Shown: positions 9,053 through 18,052 of the stretch, piece after piece | Position numbering within the stretch: the stretch's first letter is position 1 | How the letters are laid out: the number at the start of each line of letters is the position of its first letter | DNA from: Hyphomicrobiales bacterium | GTDB lineage: Bacteria; Pseudomonadota; Alphaproteobacteria; Rhizobiales; Beijerinckiaceae | Reading direction: 5' to 3' | Length of the DNA stretch: 49,615 bases | Assembly (NCBI GenBank): GCA_947455455.1 | Contig: CANGOE010000012.1 | Location: forward strand, 1-49,615 | The notes under the pieces: generated by a model | The model's input: the letters and a program-made list of their open reading frames with translations, nothing else | What the model was told of the DNA's origin: nothing | Databases searched by the model: none | Translations under genes and position numbers: made by a program

Positions 9053-9370
9053 ATGGCGATCATCGAACAGCGCACCTATCGGATCAAAGCCGGCATGGTG
9101 CAGGACTATCTGCGGTTCTACCATGAAGAAGCCTTCGAGATTCACTGCCGCTATCTCGGTCCCTCGATCGGCTGGTTCTATACCGATATCGGCGGATTGA
9201 ACGAGATTGTGATGATGTGGCGTTACGAAAACTATGCCGAGCGCGAGGAACGGCGCACCGCGCTTTATGCCGATCCGCAATGGCTGGAATTCATCCCCAA
9301 AACGCGCAACTATATCGAACAGATGGATAATAAAATTCTCAAGCCCGCCTTTTTTTCACCACTGCAATAG
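9053..9370 (+). CDS. NIPSNAP family protein
   Basis: A 105-residue protein with the NIPSNAP ferredoxin-like fold pattern: an N-terminal EQRTYRIKAG strand, a central IGWFYTDIGGLNEIV segment and a MWRYENYAERE segment. Such small dimeric proteins often sit in catabolic operons; a biochemical role is rarely known. AAGGAG precedes ATG 9053. It lies between the amidohydrolase and the cupin, with short gaps on both sides. Confidence 0.8.
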   Translation: MAIIEQRTYRIKAGMVQDYLRFYHEEAFEIHCRYLGPSIGWFYTDIGGLNEIVMMWRYENYAEREERRTALYADPQWLEFIPKTRNYIEQMDNKILKPAFFSPLQ

Positions 9371-9381
9371 GGAATACCCTC

Positions 9382-9705
9382 ATGGCTTTCATTTGCGATA
9401 TTCCGGCCAAGCCGACCGTCCAGCTTGATGATGAGTGCATGCGCATCACCCGTTGGGACTTTGCGCCGGGTGCGGTGACCGGCTGGCACACCCATGCCTG
9501 GCCCTATGTGGTGGTGATGCTGGTCGACGGAATCCTGTCGATCCATGACGGGGAAAAGGTCACCGATGTGCCGCTCAAAGCCGGGCAATCCTATCGCAGG
9601 CTCGCCAATATACAGCACGATGTCAAAAACGGCTCGGACCACCCGATAGCCTTTATCGAGATCGAAATCATGCGTCCCGATAAAATCAACGAGCTGTCGG
9701 TCTAA
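9382..9705 (+). CDS. Single-domain cupin protein
   Basis: A 107-residue small beta-barrel protein. The cupin metal motif is partly visible in GWHTHAWPYVVVMLVDG at about residues 34-50, and a later histidine in RLANIQHDVKN fits the second motif. It may be an isomerase, epimerase or binding protein for a pathway intermediate. It starts 11 bases after the NIPSNAP gene, with GGGAA upstream, and is the last enzyme-like gene before the binding protein. Confidence 0.75.
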   Translation: MAFICDIPAKPTVQLDDECMRITRWDFAPGAVTGWHTHAWPYVVVMLVDGILSIHDGEKVTDVPLKAGQSYRRLANIQHDVKNGSDHPIAFIEIEIMRPDKINELSV

Positions 9706-9771
9706 ACCATGACGCCACTGGCGAAGGGATGAATTTATTGTAGGATTATAAAAAAACGGGGAGGGATACGC

Positions 9772-10878
9772 ATGACGTCCAGCACAACACTCATCAATCG
9801 CCGCAATCTGTTTGCCGCAACCGGTGCCATGGCGGCCACGACAATCGCCGCCCCTGCCATTGCCCAATCCTATCCGGAGATCAAATGGCGGTTGACCTCG
9901 AGCTTCCCCAAATCGCTTGATGTGATTTTCGGGGCCGCCAATGTGCTGGCCAAATCCTTGTCCGATGCCACTGACGGCAAATTCCAGATCCAGACATTTT
10001 CGGCGGGTGAATTGGTGCCCGGTCTTCAGGCTCTGGATGCGGTGCAGACGGGTTCGGTCGAATGTGCGCAAACCCCCGTTTATTTCTACGCAGGCAAAGA
10101 CCCTGTGCTGGCTTTCGGTACAGGCACGCCCTTTGGTCTCAATGCCCGCCAGCAACACAGCTGGTGGTTCCATGGCGGCGGGCGGGAGATCATCAACCAG
10201 TCACTGAAAAAATTTAATGCCATTGCCTTTCCTGCGGGCAATTCCGGCACACAGATGGGCGGGTTTTTCCGCAAGGAAATCCAGTCTCTCGAAGATCTGA
10301 AAGGGCTGAAATTCCGCATCGGCGGTTTTGGCGGGCGTGTGCTGGCCAAGCTGGGTGTGGTCCCGCAAAACATTGCACCGGGAGATTTGTATCCGGCATT
10401 GGAACGCGGCACCATCGATGCCGCCGAATTTGTCGGACCTGCCGATGACGAGAAACTCGGATTGCACCGGATTGCCAAATATTACTATTACCCCGGCTTC
10501 TGGGAAGGCGGGGCGATGATGCATCTTGTGGTTGGTCTGGATGCTTGGAACAAATTGCCGAAGCACTATCAGGCCGCTCTGGAGGCGTGTTGCGAATTGG
10601 CCAACAACAATATGTTGAGCAAATTCGACGCCATGAATCCGGCCGCGCTGATCCGCATGATGTCACAAGGCACCGAATTGCGGGCTTTCCCGATGCCGGT
10701 GATGGAAGCCTCCCTGAAGGCCGCCAACGAACTCTATGCCGAAATCGCCGGCCAGAACGAGGATTTCAAAAAGGCGCTCGAAAGCTACAATAGCTTCCGC
10801 GGCGATCAATTGCTCTGGTGGCAGGTGGCCGATTTCTCGTTTGATAATTTCATGGTGCGGACCAAAGGCAAAGGTTGA
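9772..10878 (+). CDS. TRAP transporter substrate-binding protein, TakP-like (orphan)
   Basis: A 368-residue periplasmic solute receptor of the DctP family, closest in style to TakP-type 2-oxoacid receptors: mature start near WRLTSSFPKSLD, then ERGTIDAAEFVGPADDEKLG. The N-terminus has a twin-arginine signal (RRNLFAATGA, then AIAQS), so the protein is probably exported folded. No TRAP membrane subunits (DctQ or DctM) are adjacent; the only ones in the window are 28 kb away with their own receptor. It is separated from the cupin by 66 bases and preceded by GGGAGGG. It ends exactly where the convergent M32 gene ends. It may serve a distant TRAP permease. Confidence 0.85.
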   Translation: MTSSTTLINRRNLFAATGAMAATTIAAPAIAQSYPEIKWRLTSSFPKSLDVIFGAANVLAKSLSDATDGKFQIQTFSAGELVPGLQALDAVQTGSVECAQTPVYFYAGKDPVLAFGTGTPFGLNARQQHSWWFHGGGREIINQSLKKFNAIAFPAGNSGTQMGGFFRKEIQSLEDLKGLKFRIGGFGGRVLAKLGVVPQNIAPGDLYPALERGTIDAAEFVGPADDEKLGLHRIAKYYYYPGFWEGGAMMHLVVGLDAWNKLPKHYQAALEACCELANNNMLSKFDAMNPAALIRMMSQGTELRAFPMPVMEASLKAANELYAEIAGQNEDFKKALESYNSFRGDQLLWWQVADFSFDNFMVRTKGKG

Positions 10879-12393
10879 TCACGCCATCTTGTCTGCCAGA
10901 TAGCGCGCGTCCAGATGGGCTTCGAAATAGGCCGCATCCAGCGGTTGGCCGGTGGCCTGCCGCATCAGGTCGTTGAAGCCGAGCAGGCTTCCCTTTTCAT
11001 GGACATTCGTGCGGAGCCAACCCAGCAGGGGGCCGAAATCCCCTTGGCCGAGTGCGGCATCAAGTCCGCTGACCTGACGGCGTGCCGCCGCCATCAATTG
11101 CGCGGCCGCCATGGCCCCCAGCGTGTAACTGGGGAAGTAGCCGAACAGGCCGTCATACCAGTGAATATCCTGCAACACGCCATGGGCATCGTCGGGCGGG
11201 GTAATGCCCAACAGGGCATGGAGGGCCTCGTTCCAGGCCGCAGGCAGATCGGCGACCTGCAGATCACCGCTGATCAGGGCCTGCTCCAGCTCGAACCGCA
11301 TGATGACATGGGCCGGATAGGTCATCTCATCGGCATCGACACGGATGAAGCCGCGCTCGATCCTGCGCCAGAGCCGGCCCAGATTGCTGGCCTGATAGGG
11401 GGCGGCATCGCCCTTGAAGGTGCTGTGCAATTCCTGCCCGAGCCAGCCCAGATAGGCATTGGAGCGGCAGGCCTGCATTTCGATGATCAGGGATTGGCTC
11501 TCATGCGCCGCCATGCCTGCGGCATAGCCCACGGGCTGGCGGGCATAGGCGGTTGGCAATCCGCGTTCATAAAGCGCATGGCCGGTCTCGTGCATTACGC
11601 CCAACAGGCTCTTGGCGAAATTGGCTTCGTCATAACGGGTGGTGATGCGGACATCGGTGGGAATACCGCCGCAAAACGGATGGGTCGAGCGGTCAAGCCG
11701 TGAATGGTCGGCTTCCAGTCCGGCGCGTTGCGACAGGGAGCGGCAGAGGGTTTCCTGCAATGCGGTCGGAAACGGTCCTTGCGGCATCACGGGGGCCGGG
11801 CGGCGTGCCTGCAAGGCTTCGGCCCGCGGCAGAGCCTCTTTCAGATAGGTTTTATAGGCGTTAAAGACCGGTGTGACATCGGCGGAATAGATGCCGGGCT
11901 GGAAGCCGTCCATCAGGGCGTCATGCGGGGCGAGCGACAAAGCCTCGCCGAGGGCTTGCGCCTGCTCGCGCACCAGTTTTACAACCTCTTGCAAAGCAGG
12001 CCGCACCAGAGCGAAATCGCTGGTCTGGCGGGCCTGCCGCCAGATTTTCTCGCAAGCGGAATTGGCGCGCGCCTGTGCTTCCACCAGATCGGGTGGCAGG
12101 GCCACGGCGCGGATATGGGCCTGCCGCATCAGTTTCAAATTGGTGGCCTGCCACACATCCAGCTGTGGCTTGCCCTGTTCGGCCTCCTGCAGGTCATCGC
12201 TGACCTGGGGTTCGATCAGCAGGCCATGGGCCAGACTGGCCAGAACGGCCAGTTGATCACCGCGTGCCTGTCCGCCGCCTGCGGGCATCATGGCGGACGC
12301 ATCCCAGCCGAGCATGGCAGAGGCTTCATGGATGGTGGCCATGCGCTCGAAACGCTGGCGCAGGCGGTCATAGGCAGAAGGGTGTGTCATCAT
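10879..12393 (-). CDS. M32 family (Taq-type) metallocarboxypeptidase
   Basis: A cytoplasmic zinc carboxypeptidase of 504 residues, the usual family length. The zinc motif HETGH is at residues 268-272 (GVMHETGHALYERGLP), and the family N-terminus LGWDASAMMPAGG is at about 28-40. The start at ATG 12393 (or the ATG directly after it) is chosen because family members begin just before the YxxLxxxFxRM helix; no convincing ribosome site is present. It is convergent with the TRAP receptor with no gap (TGATCA junction). Confidence 0.9.
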   Translation of the reverse strand: MMTHPSAYDRLRQRFERMATIHEASAMLGWDASAMMPAGGGQARGDQLAVLASLAHGLLIEPQVSDDLQEAEQGKPQLDVWQATNLKLMRQAHIRAVALPPDLVEAQARANSACEKIWRQARQTSDFALVRPALQEVVKLVREQAQALGEALSLAPHDALMDGFQPGIYSADVTPVFNAYKTYLKEALPRAEALQARRPAPVMPQGPFPTALQETLCRSLSQRAGLEADHSRLDRSTHPFCGGIPTDVRITTRYDEANFAKSLLGVMHETGHALYERGLPTAYARQPVGYAAGMAAHESQSLIIEMQACRSNAYLGWLGQELHSTFKGDAAPYQASNLGRLWRRIERGFIRVDADEMTYPAHVIMRFELEQALISGDLQVADLPAAWNEALHALLGITPPDDAHGVLQDIHWYDGLFGYFPSYTLGAMAAAQLMAAARRQVSGLDAALGQGDFGPLLGWLRTNVHEKGSLLGFNDLMRQATGQPLDAAYFEAHLDARYLADKMA

Positions 12394-12574
12394 CGGCTCG
12401 ATCGGCAAAGAGGAAAGGAGAGACGCAACACTACCGCATGGTTGGCGATTGCGCCATCTTGCAGGCACGGGCATGCAACCCAGCTATGTCCGCGAAAAGC
12501 CGTGACAGTTGGCCTGCAGTTTGTAAAATCGAACCGACAACAACAATGATCGTATCAAGGGGCGGGATTTCATC

Positions 12575-13330
12575 ATGGGCGCACAACAGCTTTCGGGCAA
12601 AATCGTATGGATCACCGGTGCGGGATCGGGTGTGGGTGAATCTGCCGCCGTGCTGATGGCCCGCGCAGGGGCCACAGTGGTGCTGACAGGCCGTCGCGTC
12701 GAACCGCTCGAAGCGGTGGCCGCACGCATTGCCTCCGAAGGCGGGACGGCGATGGTGGCGGCAGGGGATGTGACCGACAAGGCCATGGCCTCGTCGGTGG
12801 TGGCGCAGATTGTCGCACGGTTCGGCCGGTTGGACATTCTGGTCAACAATGCGGGCATGAACATCAAAAACCGCAAGCTCGCCGAATTGACCCCCGATAC
12901 GGTCGACGAGATGGTCGCAGGCAATCTCAACGGCGCCTATTACAACGTGCTGGCCGCCCTCAATGTCATGCGCCAGCAAAAAGACGGTGTGCTGATCCAC
13001 ACGGCCTCCTGGGCCGGCAAATATATCTCGCAGATTTCGGGGAGCACCTACAGCACGGCCAAGGCCGCTGTGATTGCCATGAGCGAGACCATCAATATCG
13101 AGGAGTTCCGCAACGGCATCCGCTCTTCGGTGCTGTGCCCCAATGAAATCGCCACACCGATGCTGGAGAAGCGCCCCGTTAAAGTCACCGATGATGAAAA
13201 GGCGCGGATGTTGCAAATGGATGATATGGGCAATCTGATCGTCTATATCGCCAGCCAGCCGCCCCATGTCTGCATCAATGAAGTGGTGATCAGCCCGACC
13301 TGGAACCGCTTTTACGAGAAGATGATCTAG
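12575..13330 (+). CDS. Short-chain dehydrogenase/reductase
   Basis: A 251-residue SDR of the classical type. The cofactor motif TGAGSGVG is at residues 14-21, NNAG at 91-94, and the catalytic Ser145, Tyr159 and Lys163 are present. The arginine pair after the second strand (GRR) hints at NADP(H). Substrate is unknown. It is divergent from the M32 gene, with 181 bases between, and convergent with the next small gene, with 2 bases between, so it is probably transcribed alone. Confidence 0.9.
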   Translation: MGAQQLSGKIVWITGAGSGVGESAAVLMARAGATVVLTGRRVEPLEAVAARIASEGGTAMVAAGDVTDKAMASSVVAQIVARFGRLDILVNNAGMNIKNRKLAELTPDTVDEMVAGNLNGAYYNVLAALNVMRQQKDGVLIHTASWAGKYISQISGSTYSTAKAAVIAMSETINIEEFRNGIRSSVLCPNEIATPMLEKRPVKVTDDEKARMLQMDDMGNLIVYIASQPPHVCINEVVISPTWNRFYEKMI

Positions 13331-13332
13331 CC

Positions 13333-13674
13333 CTAGTAATTGTTGAAAATCTTCAGATAGTCTTTGTTGGGCGTGGTGGTTTTGACACTGAACGGCTCGC
13401 AATCGACATAGACTTCGATGCTGGTATTCATGATGGCTTGCAAGGGATATTTGGCAAAGACCGTGTGGCAACGGCCTTTGTTGACCACGATGTCGCTGAT
13501 CACCAGATTGTCGGTTTTCGAGCGATAGCGCAGGACATGCATACCGTTGCTCGAGCGCGATTTGGTGACGGTAAATTCGGTGGCGACAATCTCCTTCGCC
13601 ATTTCCTCTTGCGCCCATGCAGGGGCCATCATGACACTGCTTGCCAACAGGCCGATCCAGAACAGTTTACGCAT
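13333..13674 (-). CDS. Small secreted hypothetical protein
   Basis: A 113-residue protein with a Sec signal peptide (MRKLFWIGLLASS, cleavage after AWAQ). The mature part is about 90 residues, probably beta-rich, with two cysteines (in NKGRCHTV and VDCEPF) that could form a disulfide. ATG 13674 follows a GGGGGTGGG ribosome site, better than the upstream in-frame ATG. It shares a loose pattern with the secreted protein at 19899 (N-x-G-x-C, then a C and a T-rich strand). No function is recognised. Confidence 0.65.
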   Translation of the reverse strand: MRKLFWIGLLASSVMMAPAWAQEEMAKEIVATEFTVTKSRSSNGMHVLRYRSKTDNLVISDIVVNKGRCHTVFAKYPLQAIMNTSIEVYVDCEPFSVKTTTPNKDYLKIFNNY

Positions 13675-13722
13675 ACCCACCCCCGTTTTCAGAACTATCA
13701 TGACCGCAAAGCGGCCCCTTGG

Positions 13723-14802
13723 TCAATCGAGCGGGGCATAGAGAGCGGCTTTGTCATTGGCCCCGATGCTGGTGTAAAACACATGCAGGTTGTGGCGGGC
13801 CAGAAAACTGCCGCGACCCTTGACGGCCCCCTCCCATTCGGGCCGCTCTCCCAATTGCAGGCAGGTTAGCCAACATTCCTCGATGAGGCCGAGGCTGTGA
13901 GCGGCTTGGTCGGGCTGGCTCAGGGCCATATCGAGTAACAGATCTCCCAGCACGAAATAATAATCGGGCGATCCATTGTAATGGGCCTGCATGGTTTGGG
14001 CGAGGGTGAGACCCTCCTCGAATTGTCCGGTCTTTTTCAGACAGAACAGCATCCGCACCACCAGATCATGATGCCATGATTGAGCGGGCCCGGAGCGCGA
14101 CAGAGCCAAGCGGTAATGGCCGCAGGCTTGGGAATAACCGTGGGCGACCTCGAATTCCTTGCCGAACTGGTAATGCAGATAGGGATCATCGGGATGGGCA
14201 AGCAGGGCTTTCTCCAACAGGGCCTGATTGCGGCCCTTTTTGCGTTCGAGCTGTTCCTTCTCGTAACCGTCGTGACCGACCAGCAGGTCGATCGGACGAC
14301 GCGGCTGGCTATGCACGGGCTGTTCATGCACCGCACCGTTGAAGCGCACGCCCTTGGGCAACAGGCGGGTCAGCCAACTGGCGGCTTCGTCGATGCGCTG
14401 GTTGTTGCCGAAACTGCTTTCAACCAGCACGGCGCCGACAAAGTTTTGATCGGCAAACGGGCCTTTCTGCTGGCAGAGCATCCGCAACAGCGGGCCGCCG
14501 GACATCAGCCATTCATCGGCATCCAGCACCAGATTCCAGTCGGCAGGGGAATGGTCGAGCGCCGCATTGCGGGCGGCCGAGAAATCATCGCACCAGGTGA
14601 AATGATAGACCTCGGCCCCGAACGAGCGGGCTATGGCAATGGTCTGGTCGCTCGATCCCGTATCCAGCACAATCATCCGGTCAACCCAGGGCGCAACGCT
14701 TTTCAGACAGCGGCCGATACATCGCGCCTCGTTGCGGGCAATCATCACCAGAGCGATGGTCTTGTCGGCCGTGTCATTCAAACCGAGGGCGGGATAGGGC
14801 AT
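13723..14802 (-). CDS. Family 2 glycosyltransferase with TPR-like C-terminal part
   Basis: A 359-residue protein. Residues 15-110 form a GT-A fold: MIARNEARCIGRCL, LDTGSSDQT, DFSAARNAALD, and the metal-binding LDADEW. The C-terminal half (about 200-345) consists of helix pairs resembling TPR repeats. It is related to the SunS-like glycosyltransferases found with surface glycan or protein glycosylation genes. It lies 3 bases after kup in the same direction and is probably co-transcribed with it, which is an unexpected partner. Acceptor and sugar are unknown. Confidence 0.85.
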   Translation of the reverse strand: MPYPALGLNDTADKTIALVMIARNEARCIGRCLKSVAPWVDRMIVLDTGSSDQTIAIARSFGAEVYHFTWCDDFSAARNAALDHSPADWNLVLDADEWLMSGGPLLRMLCQQKGPFADQNFVGAVLVESSFGNNQRIDEAASWLTRLLPKGVRFNGAVHEQPVHSQPRRPIDLLVGHDGYEKEQLERKKGRNQALLEKALLAHPDDPYLHYQFGKEFEVAHGYSQACGHYRLALSRSGPAQSWHHDLVVRMLFCLKKTGQFEEGLTLAQTMQAHYNGSPDYYFVLGDLLLDMALSQPDQAAHSLGLIEECWLTCLQLGERPEWEGAVKGRGSFLARHNLHVFYTSIGANDKAALYAPLD

Positions 14803-14805
14803 GGC

Positions 14806-16719
14806 TCAGGCCGGCAGTTCGATATGTCCGCCCAGTTCGACAACATGGGCCGGCGGGATGGCATAGTAATCGGTCGCACTCAGCATGTTGCGGTGTAGCG
14901 CGATAAAAATGGTATCGGAGATACTGCGCCACAGGCCGGTGGCGCGCGAGGTGATGCGCTCGCGGCCAATGAAAAAGGATACGTCCTGCAGTTTGAAATG
15001 GAATTCCTTGATCCGCAGTTGTGCCAGCACGCGCAGGATACGCGGCTCTTCAAAAAATCCGTAATGGAGCCTTACGATGTGGATGTCATTGTCGAGCGAC
15101 ATCACCTGCATCCGGTGTTCGTCCCGTATATAGGGGGTGGTTGTGGTTTCCACCACCATCAGGATCACCCGTTCATGCAGGACATGATAGTGGTTGAGGC
15201 TGTGCAACAGCGACAAAGGCACGACCTTGGTATTGGGCACCATGAAAATGGCCGTACCGGGCACGCGGACAGGGCTGTGGGTTGTCAATTGTTTGACGAA
15301 ATCATCCAGCGGGGTCGCCTCATGCCAGCGGGCTTTCAACAACCGCTCGCGTCCGTGCACCCACGCCATCATCACAAAAAAGATCAGCGCGGCCACTGTC
15401 AGCGGAAACCAGCCGCCATGCGCGAATTTGACCAGATTGCTCCCGAAGAACAACAGATCAATGGCAAAGAACAGCCCGAACAGCGGCAAGGCCAGCCACG
15501 GCTTCCAATGCAGGCGGCGGATCATGACCAGACAGGCCAGCGCCGTCACTGTGGCCATTGTTCCTGTGACGGCAATGCCATAGGCCGAAGCGAGACTGTC
15601 GGAGGTTTTGAACGCCAGCACGAGCGCCACCACGGCCAGAAACAGGAACAGATTGACCTGCGAGACATAGATCTGGCCGATTTCATCGGACGAGGTGTGG
15701 TGGATGCGGATGCGCGGAATATAACCCAGTTGCACGGCCTGATTGGCAATTGAAAAGGCCCCCGAAATCACCGCTTGCGAGGCAATGATGGTGGCCATGG
15801 CGGCCAGCCCCACCATCGGAAACAGTGCCCAGTCGGGGGCCAGCCGGTAAAAGGGATGGGCAATCGCACCCGGATCATCAAGCAGCAATGCGCCCTGACC
15901 CAGATAGTTGAGCAACAAAGACGGCAACACGATCAGCAACCATGTCCGGCTGATCGGCTTGGCCCCGAAATGCCCCATATCGGCATACAGCGCCTCGCCG
16001 CCTGTCACCGTCAGCACCACGGCCCCCAGAATGGCCATGCTTAATCCGGCATGATCGAACAGAAACCGGATACCGTAGCGCGGATCAAAGGCCGCCAGCA
16101 CGGAGGGATTGGCCAGCAAAGCCGCCAAGCCCAGAACGGCGATCAGCACAAACCAGACCAGCATCACAGGGCCGAACAGCCGGCCGATGGTGGCGGTGCC
16201 ATGGCGTTCGATGGCAAACAGGGCGGCAATCAGCACCACAGTGATCGGCACGACATAGGGCTTGAGCAAGGGTGTGGCGATTTCGATGCCTTCGATCGCA
16301 CTCAAAACCGAAATGGCCGGAGTGATCACGCAGTCCCCGTAAAACAGCGAGGCGCCGATCAGGCCGACCGACAAGACCAGCCAGCGGGCGGTCTGGCTTT
16401 CGACGCAGTTGACTGCCAGAGCCGTCAAAGCCAGCGTGCCGCCTTCGCCCTTGTTGTTGGCCTGCATGATCACCAGCACATATTTGAAGGTGATCACCAC
16501 CAGCAGGGACCAGATCATCAACGACAGGATCGCCAGCACGGTTTGCGTGCTGATCCCGCCTGCCGCTTCGATGGATTGCTTGAAGGCATAAAGGGGAGAC
16601 GTGCCGATATCCCCGAACACAACACCCAGAGCACCGATGATCAGTGTCGATTGGGGTGTGGCTTTGCAAGTGTCTGCTGCATCATGGGTCGGATGGTGCG
16701 CTGGTAACGTGTTTCCCAC
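14806..16719 (-). CDS. kup: Kup/TrkD family potassium uptake protein
   Basis: A 637-residue inner-membrane K+:H+ symporter. The family signature GALGVVFGDIGTSPLYA lies at about residues 28-45, followed by about twelve membrane segments, a GDCVITPAISVLSA segment and a C-terminal cytoplasmic domain of about 180 residues. Length matches the family (620-640). The only sensible start is GTG 16719; no ATG precedes the signature. It is the first gene of a pair with the glycosyltransferase. Confidence 0.93.
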   Translation of the reverse strand: MGNTLPAHHPTHDAADTCKATPQSTLIIGALGVVFGDIGTSPLYAFKQSIEAAGGISTQTVLAILSLMIWSLLVVITFKYVLVIMQANNKGEGGTLALTALAVNCVESQTARWLVLSVGLIGASLFYGDCVITPAISVLSAIEGIEIATPLLKPYVVPITVVLIAALFAIERHGTATIGRLFGPVMLVWFVLIAVLGLAALLANPSVLAAFDPRYGIRFLFDHAGLSMAILGAVVLTVTGGEALYADMGHFGAKPISRTWLLIVLPSLLLNYLGQGALLLDDPGAIAHPFYRLAPDWALFPMVGLAAMATIIASQAVISGAFSIANQAVQLGYIPRIRIHHTSSDEIGQIYVSQVNLFLFLAVVALVLAFKTSDSLASAYGIAVTGTMATVTALACLVMIRRLHWKPWLALPLFGLFFAIDLLFFGSNLVKFAHGGWFPLTVAALIFFVMMAWVHGRERLLKARWHEATPLDDFVKQLTTHSPVRVPGTAIFMVPNTKVVPLSLLHSLNHYHVLHERVILMVVETTTTPYIRDEHRMQVMSLDNDIHIVRLHYGFFEEPRILRVLAQLRIKEFHFKLQDVSFFIGRERITSRATGLWRSISDTIFIALHRNMLSATDYYAIPPAHVVELGGHIELPA

Positions 16720-16749
16720 GGCGGTCGGTATTTCTGCCTGTCAGAGCCG

Positions 16750-17070
16750 TTACATGACCCGTGTCATGGCCACCAGTTCGGGCGCATGCGCCATATGGGT
16801 CAAATGGTTCTCGTTGCCAGCAACCGCATTGCGCAGGGATTGCATGGCAAGGGCATATTCACCCGTCAGGCTTTTGATCCGGCTTTGAATATCGATCAGG
16901 GAAAGATCATTGGCTTTTTGATCATCCAGCCCGAATATCTGCGTGCTCATGGTGCGCTGGCGTAGGCGCAGGGTTTCCTGTGCCAGATCTTCAAGCTGGT
17001 TTTGCAGGGATTCCACATGGGCGGCGATGCCACGAAGGCCATCGACCAGATCGATTTGTTGGTTCCGCAT
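16750..17070 (-). CDS. Hypothetical coiled-coil protein
   Basis: A 106-residue helical protein with no signal peptide. Residues about 10-100 have heptad-like spacing of leucines and many Gln/Glu, as in a coiled coil. AGGAGG lies upstream of two adjacent ATGs (17073 and 17070); the second has the better spacing. It precedes kup by 30 bases on the same strand. No family is recognised. Confidence 0.6.
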   Translation of the reverse strand: MRNQQIDLVDGLRGIAAHVESLQNQLEDLAQETLRLRQRTMSTQIFGLDDQKANDLSLIDIQSRIKSLTGEYALAMQSLRNAVAGNENHLTHMAHAPELVAMTRVM

Positions 17071-17212
17071 CATACCGCCTCCTGCTCAAGCTCTTAGAAC
17101 GGCACAACAGGCATTTTCTTTAACCCGCCCGCACGGCCCTGCACACCGTGCGTTCGAGGGACAGGATTGAATGGGCCTGACACGAATGGTTGCCTCTGAG
17201 GCGAATCACAGG

Positions 17213-17225
17213 GTTCATTTTGAAC
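17213..17225. promoter_or_regulatory. Palindrome GTTCA-TTT-TGAAC
   Basis: A 13-base perfect inverted repeat with 5-base arms. The same arms with a 3-base spacer occur at 26951-26963, upstream of a regulator gene. It lies 140 bases upstream of the minus-strand coiled-coil gene and 465 bases upstream of the winged-helix gene at 17690. A dimeric repressor site is possible but unproven. Confidence 0.35.
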
Positions 17226-17689
17226 ACGTCGAGAATGCACCAATCAATATTTTCGCAAATCAAAATGGAATAGATTAATTATTTTTGGCTTATAAGATAG
17301 TTTATATGTATGCTCTATTATAACATTTATCAGATCGATTTATAAAAATTCTAATGTTAAAACTATTATTGTATATAACAACATTTATATATTTCAGAAT
17401 TTGTAATTTTTAATTCAAGCATATTATGAATTTTGATATTTTTCATTATTCGCTTTCTATTTTAGATTTTCTAACCATTTCTATATTTTCAAAATAAAGA
17501 GAAATATTATTTGCAGTCAATTCATGATGAAAAACGAAGCCTATTGCATGGAACGGAAGATTGTATACAGTTGACAAAATTCAAAATGTTATGAGCGTCA
17601 ATTTCATCCGGCTTTCGATGGCAGACCTCCCTCAAGTTCTTGCGGGCAGTTCCACGGGATAAGCATGATGAAACACCGGAGATGAGCAG
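17226..17689. other. AT-rich non-coding block before the first regulator-membrane pair
   Basis: No convincing open frame on either strand. By my count only 45 of 240 bases at 17281-17520 are G or C, far below the flanking genes. It holds long A/T runs and several TATA-like hexamers but no clear single promoter. It probably carries promoter or nucleoid-protein binding sequence for the gene at 17690, or marks an insertion boundary. Confidence 0.7.
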
Positions 17690-18052
17690 ATGAAATCAAA
17701 AAACAACACCAAGCTGACTCAGTCTCAGAAGTTTTTGATGCTGATTGGCTCACTAGAAACCGAATATCAGTTCGCTGATCTGGATGGATTGCATCGCATT
17801 ATATTGTTCCAAATTTTAGATGCATGCTTCAGTGGCAATAATATTACTGTAAATCAAATTCTAGAACGCAAATTGTCGAGCAGAAGTTCAGTCTATCGCA
17901 AGATATCGGACCTCAAGAAGGATGAATTTATCACAGAGGAGTGGTATGGCTATATTTGTCATCTTGTGCCTACTAAAAAAATAAGCCATGTTCTTGCTAC
18001 AATAGAAAAATGGCTTAACGTTAATGATAACCAAGGGCAGGGAAATAACTAA
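17690..18052 (+). CDS. Winged-helix DNA-binding protein (copy 1 of a duplicated pair)
   Basis: A 120-residue protein resembling MarR-like winged helices. The likely recognition helix is in LSSRSSVYRKISDL (about residues 62-75), followed by an EEW wing. Residues 16-67 align without gaps to the protein at 36881-37213, sharing SRSSxYRKxxDL. GGAG lies 8 bases before ATG 17690. Its end overlaps the start of the membrane gene by 29 bases. It is lower in GC than its neighbours. It may be a one-component regulator of the linked membrane protein; no ligand domain is visible. Confidence 0.75.
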   Translation: MKSKNNTKLTQSQKFLMLIGSLETEYQFADLDGLHRIILFQILDACFSGNNITVNQILERKLSSRSSVYRKISDLKKDEFITEEWYGYICHLVPTKKISHVLATIEKWLNVNDNQGQGNN

